A DNA stretch of 64,000 nucleotides, taken from positions 1,310,367 through 1,374,366 of the forward strand of contig NW_002060953.1 of NCBI RefSeq assembly GCF_000150275.1, in the 5' to 3' direction. This document shows positions 11,517 through 23,073 of the stretch, one piece after another. The first letter of the stretch is position 1. Every line of letters begins with the position of its first letter. The position numbers and the translations under genes are program-made. Origin of the DNA: Trichoplax adhaerens (lineage: Eukaryota; Placozoa; Uniplacotomia; Trichoplacea; Trichoplacidae). The notes below the pieces were generated by a model that was not told the origin of the DNA, made no database searches, and saw only the letters and a program-made list of their open reading frames with translations.

Positions 11517-13307
11517 GAAAAATCGTTCTATTAAATTACTAACTGTTAATCTTTGCTTGCAGGAGTAACGTTCTGTTTTATTTATGAAATACTATTTTAA
11601 ATTCACTTCTATTTTGTAATATAGAATCTTAAATTCTTAAGATTATCAAGACGAAATAGAACTTAATCTAATATTGACTTAAGACTATCCGGATATTTTA
11701 TTGTACATGTGATTTGTTCTTATGGCGTCTAATTTGGAAATATTTACTAGCAATTTTGAGATCATTGTGTGGACAAAAATTCTTAGACTAGATAGCTGGC
11801 TGAATTCAGTAATTGTATCTGAGTAAATCAATAATCAAGGGAAAATACTAAGCTTTATAGCAAAATATATTCAACAATCGTATTTTTTAAAAAATCTAGT
11901 TTATTTTAAATATCAGCTTTTGCAGATTAGATTTTCGATTTATATGCTTACTAAAACACGATTTTTCCAAAATGGCGCTGATATACGTACAGAGAAAATA
12001 CTGTGGTTTTCTGTGCAGCATTCGATATGTTTAAAATTTAATTTTTGAACAATTAGCTTAAAGAATAATTTAAATCCTGCATGTCAATTAAACAAATTTT
12101 TAGACAATATGCTCATGTAATATATCAAAATCAATCTCTATAAGCAAATATAATGTAAGTGAGTGTGACGGAGCTCGCTCCGAAATGAATAATATTTTGA
12201 TCTAAAATGTCTAACAATATTATTATGGAGGTTGCCGATCTCGGCAACAACCTAGTTGTTAATTGAGTTTTGTTATTAATTATCCTAGTAATATACAGCG
12301 TGGATATGGTGTTAGCAATTAAAATGTCAAGCTGTAAAGATTATTATGTTAGTTAATAAGGTGCTAATTAATAATATTAATTTGTGACAAGTGATAAGTA
12401 ACACTCGAGCTAGTTGAATCTATAGTAAGCCTGTATGGATCTGTATTGCACATTCTATAATTTAATGTGAAAGATTAGTACCGATCTTATTTGTGTGATA
12501 TATGAAACTGTATATAAGCTTGATCATTACTTTTTAATCTCAGTTCCACGAAGGCTACACTAGAGTACACTGGTACTAAGTTGCAATAGCTGGTAATAAA
12601 ATATTTAATAACCTAAACCTATCGTTGGACTCGTTGTCTATGGTATAGGAATAAGTTAGTTTTCCTTTACTGAGGATCTCCGGAGTTAGTCGGGGAACCT
12701 TAAGAGTAGATAGACTAGTTTAGGTACGTTCACGAAAGTTGTTTTGTGACAGTGAGTAATTTATTAACTTTCGCTATATTAAAACATAAATCTACCTTAA
12801 CTAGTATCCAGAATTAATCTTTTGTGTCGCCATGAGGTAATGCCTTTGTGATAAAATATCTTTTCGAAACTAAAACAAGAACTACAGTTTCTTGTAAACT
12901 TCACTTCATTGCATAAGTTGGGCTCATCTAATTATTATCAATGACTATCACCAAACTAACTTCTATCAATATTTATATCTCGGCATCTTAATATATGTAA
13001 ATATCTCAATAGTTTTGGTACAATACGTACTATAATCTACTTGTGCAAATTGATACTTCTTCGATTTTATAATCTCACATACAATTTATCCACTTTCGTA
13101 CAATAATTGAAGTATTCGATATATTTGGGGATATAATGTAATTTGTACAAGACCGCAAACGCGAACATTGACCTGTTGAATAGATTCTCAAAATGCTTAC
13201 CCAAACTAGTTTAAAATAATACCGGATGTTTCAATCTTGATAGTTGCCAACTATAGATGTATGTAGGGTTTTCCTATTCTAGCCATACTCTTTAAAATCT
13301 AGCATAT
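11517..13307. repeat. Duplicated segment, copy 1 (carries an LTR)
   Basis: This segment matches 14536-15722 nearly base for base, with scattered single-base differences, except that copy 1 carries the 588-bp LTR at 12164-12751 plus one TSD. No long frame lies inside. Copy 2 begins exactly at the end of an assembly gap, so the pair may be two haplotypes rather than a true duplication. Confidence 0.88.
12164..12751 (+). mobile_element. Solo LTR, group I, 588 bp, TSD GTGAG
   Basis: The element starts TGTGACGGAG, ends TTGTGACA, and is flanked by GTGAG at 12159-12163 and 12752-12756. The empty site, with a single GTGAG, is at 15177-15181 in the duplicated copy, which fixes both boundaries. CGGAGC and GCTCCG form a hairpin just inside the 5' end. 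TATATAAG is at 12511-12518 and AATAAA at 12595-12600. There is no internal coding region. Confidence 0.95.
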
Positions 13308-13493
13308 TTTTCGTGAAATTCATCTTAGAAGTAGCCAGTCCTATTGATAAATGGGAAAATTATGATAATCTTTTCTAGATTTCTCCTTGTAAAGCTGTAG
13401 TATTCGGTCTTTCCTAGGAATGGCCGATTACCGAGGTTGATCGTAACATATTCAAAAGGTCAATGTTCGCGTTTGCGGTCATGTAAAAATTAC
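13138..13493. mobile_element. MITE-like element with about 37-bp inverted ends
   Basis: A 24-bp perfect inverted repeat (13151-13174 against 13457-13480) extends outward a further 13 bp with three mismatches, giving inverted ends about 356 bp apart overall. The repeat includes ACCGCAAACGCGAACATTGA, unusually GC-rich for the region. No transposase frame lies inside and no clear TSD was found. Only its left part survives in the second copy, from 15563. Confidence 0.6.
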
Positions 13494-14485
13494 AATTTCA
13501 CAGCTAAATTATTAAAATCGTTATATTTTACTGTTTCCGTTGGCTGAATTTATTCGTTCTTCAAGTATCATTCTTGCAAGGTTTGAATAACAATTGAATT
13601 TATTTTAGTCCATCAGCTATAGAGAGTGTACGTAAGCCTTCACTATACAAGATATATAATTTATGCGTTTAACTCGTTTTTACCTAATGCGATAAAAACC
13701 ATTCAGTTAGCGATTTATCCTATTTTTTAAATCACTTAATTGTTAAAATTTATTTAAAATTACAATTATCTAATGAAAGAGCTTATTCAATAAATCTGAC
13801 TAAAACTGTCATTAAATCCAATTCTATTTACTGGAGATAGAAGTAGTTAGTGAACTTGTTTCATATAGCAGCAATTTCATGTTTAATTGTATAAAATATT
13901 ATATTTAGCAATAAATAAACATCGTTCAAATGAGATTTAGGAATGATTGTAAGTCTAATTTTCGGATGTGATTTAAACTATAGAGAACTAAAGGGATCAT
14001 TTCATAACGTCGTTAATTACGTAAATATTATTAAACTTATTAATTGAATAGGAAATATAAGTGAACTTCGCATGAAAATTATTGTAATAATGGAGATAGA
14101 TTTTTACCCAAAATAAAAAGACTCGGATTTTTAAAATCAACTATATTTTTATATCCAATGATTTCATCATTTTAAATTTAACGTATGGTATCTCCGATGT
14201 TTAGTTACTACCTTCTAGGACTTCATTATCAAGATAATAAGTGGAAGTTATGTATTCGGTTAGCCCCTTACATCTTTAGTACTGTGGCATTCGTATATCT
14301 TCCATTCTAATCTATCCCTTTGCTTCCTAAAATCTATTACAAATTTACCTTACAACTATTCTAATAAATTCTCAATAGTAAAATAAGAATTATAACAAGA
14401 AGTATTCTAGCTGGCTAGTCTACAAAATAGCATTATTAAACTTAAGTATTTATAATAAAAGTATATCATATATAACTATTTTAGT
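13494..14485. other. Intergenic, nothing recognisable
   Basis: AT-rich sequence running into the assembly gap. No open frame, RNA gene or repeat boundary could be supported. Confidence 0.5.
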
Positions 14486-14535
14486 NNNNNNNNNNNNNNN
14501 NNNNNNNNNNNNNNNNNNNNNNNNNNNNNNNNNNN
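14486..14535. other. Assembly gap of 50 N
   Basis: Exactly fifty N characters, the usual placeholder for a gap of unknown size. The base right after it starts a near-copy of 11517 onward, so the join is suspect. Confidence 0.99.
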
Positions 14536-15722
14536 GAAAATCGTTCTATTAAATTACTAACTGTTAATCTTTGCTTGCAGGAGTAACGTTCTGTTTTATT
14601 TATGAAATACTATTTTAAATTCACTTCTATTTTGTAATATAGAATCTTAAATTCTTAAGATTATCAAGACGAAATATAACTTAATCTAATATTGACTTAA
14701 GACTATCCGGATATTTTATTGTACATGTGATTTGTTCTTATGGCGTCTAATTTGGAAATATTTACTAGCAATTTTGAGATCATTGTGTGGACAAAAATTC
14801 TTAGACTAGATAGCTGGCTGAATTCAGTAATTGTATCTGAGTAAATCAATAATCAAGGAAAATTACTAAGCTTTATAGCAAAATATATTCAACAATCGTA
14901 TTTTTTTAAAGATCTAGTTTATTTTAAATATCAGCTTTTACAGATTAGATTTTCGATTTATATGCTTACTAAAACACGATTTTTCCAAAATGGCGCTGAT
15001 ATACGTACAGAGAAAATACTGTGGTTTTCTATGCAGCATTCGATATGTTTAAAATTTAATTTTTGAACAATTAGCTTAAAGAATAATTTAAATCCTGCAT
15101 GTCAATTAAACAAATTTTTAGACAATATGCTCATGTAATATATCAAAATCAATCTCTATAAGCTAATATAATGTAAGTGAGTAATTTATTAACTTTCGCT
15201 ATATTAAAACATAAATCTACCTTAAGTAGTATCCAGAATTAATCTTTTGTGTCGCCATGAGGTAATGCCTTTGTGATAAAATATCTTTTCGAAACTAAAA
15301 CAAGAACTACAGTTTCTTGTAAACTTCACTTCATTGCATAAGTTGGGCTCATCTAACTATTATCAATGACTATCACTAAGCTAACTTCTATCAATATTTA
15401 TATCTCGGCATCTTAATATATGTAAACATCTCAATAGTTTTGGTACAATACGTACTATAATCTACTTGTGCAAATAGATACTTCTTCAATTTTACAATCT
15501 CACATACAATTTATCCACTTTCGTACAATAATTGAAGTATTCGATATATTTGGGGATATAATGTAATTTGTACAAGACCGCAAACGCGAACATTGACCTG
15601 TTGAATAGATTCTCAAAATGCTTACCCAAACTAGTTTAAAATAATACCGGATGTTTCAATCTTGATAGTTGCCAACTCTAGATGTATGTAGGGTTTTCCT
15701 ATTCTAGCCATATCTAGCATAT
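14536..15722. repeat. Duplicated segment, copy 2 (empty LTR site)
   Basis: Near-identical to 11517-13307 but without the 588-bp LTR. A single GTGAG at 15177-15181 marks the pre-integration site. The match ends at about 15722 with a short internal deletion just before, and a fold-back element begins 8 bp later. An unmerged second haplotype or a real segmental duplication would both explain it. Confidence 0.88.
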
Positions 15723-15730
15723 CTGTGTGT

Positions 15731-17143
15731 AGTAAGGACTAAAAGTAGAGTCCTTTATAGCTTTTAGTATGTAACTAGTACTTGTTACGGAGCAAAGCAC
15801 CGTACTTGCTAACTAAATTGAGTTTGTCAGTATTTAGCTAATGGATCATATTGGTAAGTGATAATTGAAATTAAGAATATTAATGTCTAGATTGCTAGAC
15901 AATAAAAGGCATAATTGTATTTGCAATTAATTAGTAGAGCCTATATACAGTAGATATTAATAATGGCGACACGTTAGCACCCACTACAAATCATGTAAAT
16001 CTTATATTGTCAAGTTACTATGTATGCACCATAAATTTAGTGGAATGGTATAAAAGGACGAGCGAATGCTCAGTTCCTGAGTTCCATATTAGATCGTGTA
16101 CGAGAAGGTACTCGGCTACTCTACTAATAAAAACTATACTAATCTTTTAGAACGGTCTTATCCCTGTGTGACCGAAAGTAGTAAAGAACTACCATACAGT
16201 AGGTCTCCAGGTGTAGTGGAGCAAGGCATCAGTAATCTATTAGTTTAGTTTAGTCTAGTAGTTCGCAACATAAGTTTGTGACAGTACTATTTTACTATAG
16301 AAAATACCTAGAAAGTGATAGTGTCTTTAAGTTTTACCCTGCCAAATCATCATGTCGCCCCATCTTTTCTTCTTCATTATTTTACAAGGTATTAAAACAA
16401 TATAGATTACTATACAAGTAGCCCTAGAGCAAATGCCTAATCTAAAGAAAGGGCGTTTGATCGTCCATTCAAATTGTTACTAAATTTAACTTAGTAGCAA
16501 AACCCTATCCTTAGAGAAAGGGGATTTATAACATGACGGCAAAGTACTATAATGTAGTCTATCATCGTACAGTTATAGTACAACCTGATGCTAAAACATC
16601 AACTGTCAATACTCAGCGATGCTAATGTCAGAAAAGTAATCGTGATAGTCATAAAAAATTTTTTAATTAGCTAAGTAGCGATTACTGTAATCTTTACAAA
16701 ATCCCGCTTATCCAAAAATTTATATGATTATTTCGACTACTTTTCTGACATTAGCATTGCTGAGTATTCGTGAGTATTGACAGTTGATGTTTTAGCGTCA
16801 GATTGTACGGTAACTGTACGATTATAGACTTCATATACAGTACTTTATCGTCATGTTATAAATCCCCTTTCTCTAAGGATAGGGTTTTGTTACTAAGTCA
16901 AATTTTGTTACAATTTGAATAGACGATAAAACGCCGTTTCTCTAGATTAGGCATTTGCTCTAATGGTACTTATATAGTAATCTATATAATACCTTGTAAA
17001 ATAATGAAGAAGATAAGACGGCGACATGATGATTTGGCAGGGTAAAACTTAAAGACACTATCATTTTCTAGGTATTTTGTATAGTAAAATAATACTAGTT
17101 GCGTACTAAAAGCTATAAAGGACTCTACTTTTAGTCCTTTACT
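15731..17143. mobile_element. Fold-back element with arms of about 430 bp, interrupted by an LTR
   Basis: The left end starts AGTAAGGACTAAAAGTAGAG, and the right end is its complement apart from one missing base. With the nested LTR (15783-16283) removed, the left arm runs to about 16660 and pairs with the right arm from about 16712 to 17143, around a loop of roughly 50 bp. The outermost bases contain a further hairpin (GGACT with AGTCC). No transposase is present, so this is a non-autonomous long-inverted-repeat element. No TSD was found. The right arm recurs at about 28801-29242. Confidence 0.85.
15783..16283 (+). mobile_element. Solo LTR, group I, 501 bp, TSD GTACT, nested in the fold-back arm
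   Basis: The element starts TGTTACGGAGC, ends TTTGTGACA, and is flanked by GTACT at 15778-15782 and 16284-16288. Removing it restores the pairing between the two fold-back arms, which confirms the boundaries and shows it inserted later. The 5' hairpin is CGGAGC with GCACCG (one mismatch). TATAAAAG is at 16051-16058 and AATAAA at 16126-16131. Confidence 0.94.
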
Positions 17144-18718
17144 GCAACATGTATTACATTCTCAAATCTTTGTCCAGTTTGATTTGATTTACTCCATTGA
17201 CAAATCAACAGTTCGGATTGGCGTCGGCGAAATTTAAGATTATTAGTAAAGGCTAATGATTAAATTCAATCGAAATACTCTTATTTTACTAAACTTTAAA
17301 AATTATATTATATATTAAGTTATTGAATTAAAATGAATATTCTACTTACGAAATCTATGAGGATTGTCTTATCAATACTAAATCCATTTGAAACTAGATT
17401 ATATTGACATTTATTCTTGCGCAGTTTGCAGTGATTAATATATTGTTTTAATAATGAAAGATGCTTTCTAGAAATCCTAATATCGTTTTAAAATATTTAT
17501 GTTGACAATTGTTGAATTGATGATTCACTATTATTAGTTTTTACGAGATATAGTAGGAAAAATTTCAATATTGACTTCAAAAATCTAACAAAACTGAAGG
17601 ATTCCTTCAAAAACAGTAGAAAGCTTTATTAATTATAATTATGTATACTTCTATGTTATATATTGTTGTATGACAAGAGATCATAATAACTGTAGATATT
17701 GATATTGTCTTAAATAATTTAAATTAAAAGATTAATAATTTTTATGTAATTGTTTACAAACTATTTTTCTTTTTTAGGGGGTGGAAATAACTTAAATAGC
17801 AGAAAATAGCAAATATCACTAGTCAAGAGACTAGTTTTATCACAAATCGTTTTGCTAAGTTTATCGGTACTTGTGAATATTTTTCTGGTACTTCTATGTT
17901 TTGGTTTAATTTTTAAAATATTTTAATGAATTAATAAGCTATGATAACATTTAATCATTGATATTAAGTTAAAAGTCGCAATGATTATAGTATGGTATTG
18001 TCGTTTAATTAAACTTCGTTGAAAAGTAATAGATTTAGAAACTTTGTAGTAATAGTACTGCGAACAACATTAAGATAGGCTTAAATATCTGGTAAAGCAA
18101 TGCAGGTGTTATGTAACCATAGCAAATATTTATTTTCAAGTCAACGAGTCAAATACAGCTGTGTCTATAATATATGCTCATAAATTAATACAGCATAGCG
18201 TAAGAAAAGAAGTTTAATTTATGCAGTAAATAAACAGTAATGACGTCGTTAAGACACATTGGGGCATTCTTAAGAAGCTAACTTAAAGACTCCTTTGTAG
18301 ATCAGAACAGGGCTTGATTAATGCACTTAAATGTCAGTTTATGCAATGTACGTTCATATATATTTTTTGTACCGTAAATTATGATTCATGCAAAAACTGA
18401 CTATAGTTTTTCATAAGTTCATTAAAATAATTATATTCATTGATATCAAACTATTATGATTTATCGAATTTGATCATCATGGGACATGGATAAGATACGT
18501 AAATATTTTTTTGTTTGCTGATGATTAAACAATACTCATGTTTTATGTAGTAATAAATTCCATAGTCGTAATGGTTAACATTCATCACGAACACCGTACA
18601 TTATGTCCAATTACATCAACTATTTATTATCTTCCTAAATTAGCTACTACTTCAGTTAACAAATCGCACTTATTTAGTTCTCTATAGCTCATACATTTAA
18701 TACTAGAATTAAGAAGTG
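17144..18718. other. Intergenic, upstream of GPCR 3
   Basis: AT-rich, with no supported gene. TGACGTCG at 18241-18248, one base from a full CRE, lies about 470 bp upstream of the receptor ATG. No TATA box could be chosen with confidence. Confidence 0.45.
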
Positions 18719-19732
18719 ATGGAAAACAATATCTCTAGTGCTGCTGTAAATGGAACTGCAATGGAAGTCAATGTCACAGATAAAACACCTTCTTTCATAG
18801 TGCCCCAAAATAGTGTCGAATTATGGACAGCTATTGGAGTTATTGCAGTAATTACTAATTCAGTTCTTTTTTTAAGTTTAATTTTATCGCGTTCATTGCG
18901 AAATCAATCTCATGTTATAATCAGTAGTTCTTTTGTAATTGGCATCCTCTTTGGTGGAATATATATTTTACCAAGATGGGCTGCATTTGACTACTTTCGG
19001 CAATTTGGTTTAATTTGTTCTATTATGCCATTACTTGGTTCAGCATTTTTGCTGAATTATAACTTACATCAATGTTTTACGAGTTTGGATAGATATTTTG
19101 CCGTTAAATGGCCTATAAAGTATCGACGTAAAGTGCATAAAAGGTTATATTTATACATCGTAGTGATTTTATGGGTATTTTCCTTTGCAACAGCATTTAT
19201 ACCAGCTATGACATTTCGACCGCTATCTAGTAGTCATTGTGTTGTTCATTCTGGAAATTTTCTTGCAGAGCGAATTTTTGCCTACTGGAAATTCTTAGGT
19301 TGGTTTTTTGTCCCTGTAACAGTAATTGTCTTTTGCTATTCCCAAACCTTTTACATGATTTATAGCAAGCGAAAGAAATCCGTTGCACCAAGTATTAGCT
19401 GCAACTATAGGCTTGGAAAAACAACCAGTAAGAAAACAATTAATGCATCTATACAAATGGGTATACTAGCAGCCATATTTATTGTGATGATGCTACCTTA
19501 TACTTGTGGATTTATTATCAGTGAATTCGGCAGGATATTACCGATATCAGTTCAGTTTATTCTTAATATGCAGTTTATTACTCGATACATTGCATTTTCT
19601 TACCCAGCTATCAATCCATTATTGTATGCTTACTTTGTAGATACTATTAGGCATGCTTTTCTGAATCTATTTCGTCTACAGAAAAGTAAATCATCGATTA
19701 TTCCTAAAATTAGTCAAGTTGCTTCCGGATAA
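18719..19732 (+). CDS. Class A GPCR 3, single exon, 337 aa
   Basis: The most canonical receptor in the array, starting at ATG 18719 (the frame also opens on a GTG just before). The N-terminal 35 residues carry sequons at about 4, 11 and 18. Landmarks: TNSVLF in TM1, VIGILFGGIYILPRW in TM2, Cys3.25 at 100, NYNLHQC in TM3, DRY at 124-126, WPIKYRRK in ICL2, Trp4.50 at 152, ECL2 Cys at 174, Pro5.50 at 199, a lysine/arginine-rich ICL3, Pro6.50 at 260 in VMMLPY, and NPLLY at 299-303 followed by AYFVDTIR of helix 8. TM2 lacks the conserved Asp and the toggle Trp6.48 is Met. It should signal through a G protein; the ligand is unknown. The nearest relatives are the receptors at 25628 and 32656. Confidence 0.95.
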   Translation: MENNISSAAVNGTAMEVNVTDKTPSFIVPQNSVELWTAIGVIAVITNSVLFLSLILSRSLRNQSHVIISSSFVIGILFGGIYILPRWAAFDYFRQFGLICSIMPLLGSAFLLNYNLHQCFTSLDRYFAVKWPIKYRRKVHKRLYLYIVVILWVFSFATAFIPAMTFRPLSSSHCVVHSGNFLAERIFAYWKFLGWFFVPVTVIVFCYSQTFYMIYSKRKKSVAPSISCNYRLGKTTSKKTINASIQMGILAAIFIVMMLPYTCGFIISEFGRILPISVQFILNMQFITRYIAFSYPAINPLLYAYFVDTIRHAFLNLFRLQKSKSSIIPKISQVASG

Positions 19733-21295
19733 TTGATTGAAATGTTAATTTAAATTTTAAAAATCGAAGGTTCATTTCTGATTATTTTAAAGATCGCTGT
19801 TATTGTTAGATAGTTTTGTATGAACTGGAATGTGAAAAATTAAGTAAAGAATTAAGTGAATCATAACTTATAAGCGATTATTTTTTTCATGCTAGAAATT
19901 ATTCATCCCAATGTAAAAACTCTATTCTGAAATTTAGTCTTAAAAGCCACTTCAATCTTGACCTAATAATCGATATATTTTAGTAATACTAAAAACCAAT
20001 CTAAATTATGCTTTACTATAAATTATAATACTGTTATAAGTAGGAAAAATAGTAATAATGTTCCATAAGAGCACAAATGAATATTAGCGAGTATCTTATC
20101 AAATAATTCAAAGAGATGACTTAGCTTATGGTAAATGTGAGAAAAATTATTTTGTTAAATATCTTTTAAGCACTAATCTCAATAATTGCAGGTCTAAAGG
20201 GAAAATATGTATCTCATTCAATTACCAAATAGTTATACAGACTTTAAGAATGATTCCTTTGAATTAGAATATTAAATCAAATGCTAAACTTCTAATCCGT
20301 AAAAGGTACATGTTTAATAGCCACCTAAAGTAAATGAAATTACGCATTCGAACTATAATTTTCGTTTAAATCAAGAACAATTTTTGTGACAATTTCTATT
20401 ATTTTATGCTATTATATCTCGTATACTTTTGAACATTGAAATTAAGAAATAGTATTTTGCAAAATTTAGGTGTATTGGTGTGCCATGAGTAGTACTACAT
20501 ATATGCAAAATATACTTGAGATCCAAAAATTAAAAAAATTTCTTATTCAATCGCTAACAAACTTTATATTGGCGATATTTGCTCAACTACTTTAATCAAT
20601 AAGCTTTAGATCAGCTTTATTTAATTCCGTATAAATATCATCAGTATGGAAAGATTAGATTTGAAGAGTGGAATATTATTACCACTTAGAAATTTTACGG
20701 ACTAAAAACATTAATTTAACATCGAAGATAAATAGAAAAATTTATCAAATCATTATAAGTCCGATATATGGCAACAACATCAACATTATAACTTTCAGTA
20801 AGATTCTCGGTAGAATATTTTGCATAGATGTACTAAATTTTTTCAAGAAGCTAATAATAGCAATTTCTGACGAGTCTGATGTAGCTATGAAAAATTCCAT
20901 GCCTTGAACAACTTTTGAGGATTTCAAATGAAAATAAACGAAAATATTTATGCTACCCAAATATCTATGTTTTCAAATAAAGCTTTCACTTAATCCTTTA
21001 ATGTACTTTTTATTTGAAAATATAATATTCTTAAGAAGTTAATGAAAAAATATAATAATATAATCTAGTCACTAAGATTATTTATATTTATACGTCACAT
21101 ATCTATGGTTTCATATACGTACAGAGTAGGGTGGAATCGAGTATCATTCTTCTTCTAACGTAAACATTGATTTTGATAGCATTAAACATTTACTTTAACT
21201 AATTATAAGATTGCAGGTTCGATCCAAATATATTACCAAATAATCTTGGTATTACGAATGATATATACGAAAAATTTTCGAGTGTAATAATAGAC
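19733..21295. other. Intergenic, nothing recognisable
   Basis: AT-rich. Overlapping short frames on both strands at about 20668-20960 show no domain, start with a non-ATG codon on the + strand, and look like chance. A GGTTCGATCC near 21214 resembles a tRNA T-arm but has no tRNA around it. Confidence 0.5.
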
Positions 21296-21780
21296 TGTCA
21301 CAAATCAGCTTTGTGACAAAGATAATTTAAAACAAATCTCTAAATTACTATAGTCCTCCGGATTCAGTATCCCTTTAGTATCTCACGAGAACTTTGACGC
21401 TTTGTTTCTACATTAAACAACTATAGAACTCCTTTATTATTCAACTATCTGCCAAGCTTAATACCCTTTGACAGCAGCTTTCATGTATGAGTCATAACAG
21501 TTCATGAAATTTAGTTCATATTGGATGGCTAAATTAATATAGAAATCATTTATAACCTTAGACATTTACTGAATGATTCTTTTTAATTAGATTACAGTAT
21601 GTCCATACACAGAATTATTTATCGTATCACCTATAATTGAATATTTTTAGGATATTCATGACAAGCGTTACAAGACAACCCTATAATCAATTAACTTTAG
21701 CTACCGTATAAGAACTCTTACTACAGTACAGCATAATTTACTGTAATAAAATAATAACTACCGTAGTTCTTCCTGTTAGT
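21296..21780 (-). mobile_element. Diverged solo LTR, group II, reverse orientation
   Basis: The left edge TGTCACAAATCAGC is the complement of a group II 3' end. The following bases track the reverse complement of the LTR at 7718-8153, including the region matching its TATA and poly(A) part and the TATGTCCAT and TTTACTGTAAT segments. The right edge near 21780 is approximate (a decayed CGGTAGTT block). TSD not found. Confidence 0.6.
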
Positions 21781-22439
21781 CATTATTAGTTATCTCCACA
21801 TATAAATGTTGACCACTAAATTTAGTTATTTACTCTTCATTGTTATTCGCACCGTAATAGCCCCTTATTCTAATATTAAAATTGCTTCTAAAAGCAATCA
21901 AATTAGCTCAAATTGACTTTTCTATTTTTCTCCTTATTGTGACACACTACATCAGCTCTATTACCAACTTATAACGACATTTATAGGCAGCTACCGGTAA
22001 AGTTTTTTGACTGTACTTTACTGTTGGTTAAGAACTTACTCTAGTATTACGTAGCTAGTATCTCTAATTATCACATACGGAAGTTGTGCGGTGAATATTT
22101 ACTGTTACACTCACAGTTGCGATAGACTTATATTAAGATGTAATTTCTTCATTCATATACGATACGGTATTTATTATCGCTTTAAGTAATAAACCCGTAG
22201 CATTTCAAAATGAGAATGACCAGACCATTTAAGAACTCGATACATGTATTACTTTTGATGTATTAAGCACCGATACAAAAATAGTCAAGCATCCTTATAT
22301 AAATATGTGATAAGCTTTATAAATTATTTATAGCTAATTTTTATTTACTCATAAAGGATCGAAAATTTTCCCTAATGATGTAGTTTTTATTGCAGGCGTA
22401 TATAACTTCTGCAGTATACCTAATAAATTCTATGAATAA
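21781..22439. other. Intergenic between two LTRs
   Basis: AT-rich DNA that may contain further decayed LTR sequence, such as GCACCGTAATAG near 21849. No boundary could be fixed and no gene is present. Confidence 0.35.
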
Positions 22440-22444
22440 AATGT

Positions 22445-23068
22445 TGTGACAGTGTTACATACTGTAATAGTGTAGAAATATCTATCTTAGGATAATTCTG
22501 TTAGCCTATCCTTATTTAGTTAACTTCTAATTTGGATATACTGTGTTCTAATATAGCACTAACTTTTTCGATAGTGACACATATACACATACTGAAATTA
22601 ATAGTTATAATAGGGAATGCAAATCATCTGCTTACAGTTTGAATCATTGTGATTGTAACTTACTTATGATAGATTGTAAATTATCGTGGAAATGTTCCGT
22701 GATAGAACATATCATAATCTGACGATTCTGTATTAGTCATCAGATGTCTATGTTCGTAAATACTGTTGTCTGCAATAAGGGAGCAGTAGCTATGATTAAT
22801 ATCTAATTCAATGAATGATTCCAAAGTTAATCGTACTATGATTAATGAACTATTAAGGAATAGTATATAAATGCAGTATATCAAGTAATAAAGTGGATTC
22901 TTAAACTAAGCGTTTAACGTAAAATACTGGGCGTTAAGTCTTTGTGTAGTCTGCTATAAGAGCAAAAGTGTTTCTGATAGAGCAGATATCGTTCCTTGAT
23001 ACGTGGTTCAAGGAATTGACTTATTGATCGTACATTACGTTATCTTGTTGCAAAGCTGTTTTGTGATA
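22445..23068 (+). mobile_element. Solo LTR, group II, 624 bp, TSD AATGT/AATGC
   Basis: The element starts TGTGACAGTGTTACATACTG, ends TTTTGTGATA, and is flanked by AATGT (22440-22444) and AATGC (23069-23073), a 4/5 match. It is colinear with the LTR at 62143-62772. The 5' hairpin pairs CAGTGT with ATACTG. TATATAAA is at 22864-22871 and AATAAA at 22887-22892. A reverse, truncated relative opens the window at 1-193. Confidence 0.88.
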
Positions 23069-23073
23069 AATGC

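Noticed and set aside
20668-20960. Overlapping frames on both strands
   Set aside because: Non-ATG start on the + strand and mutual antisense overlap; no motifs.
21214-21230. GGTTCGATCC resembling a tRNA T-arm (B box)
   Set aside because: No acceptor stem, A box or anticodon arm fits around it.
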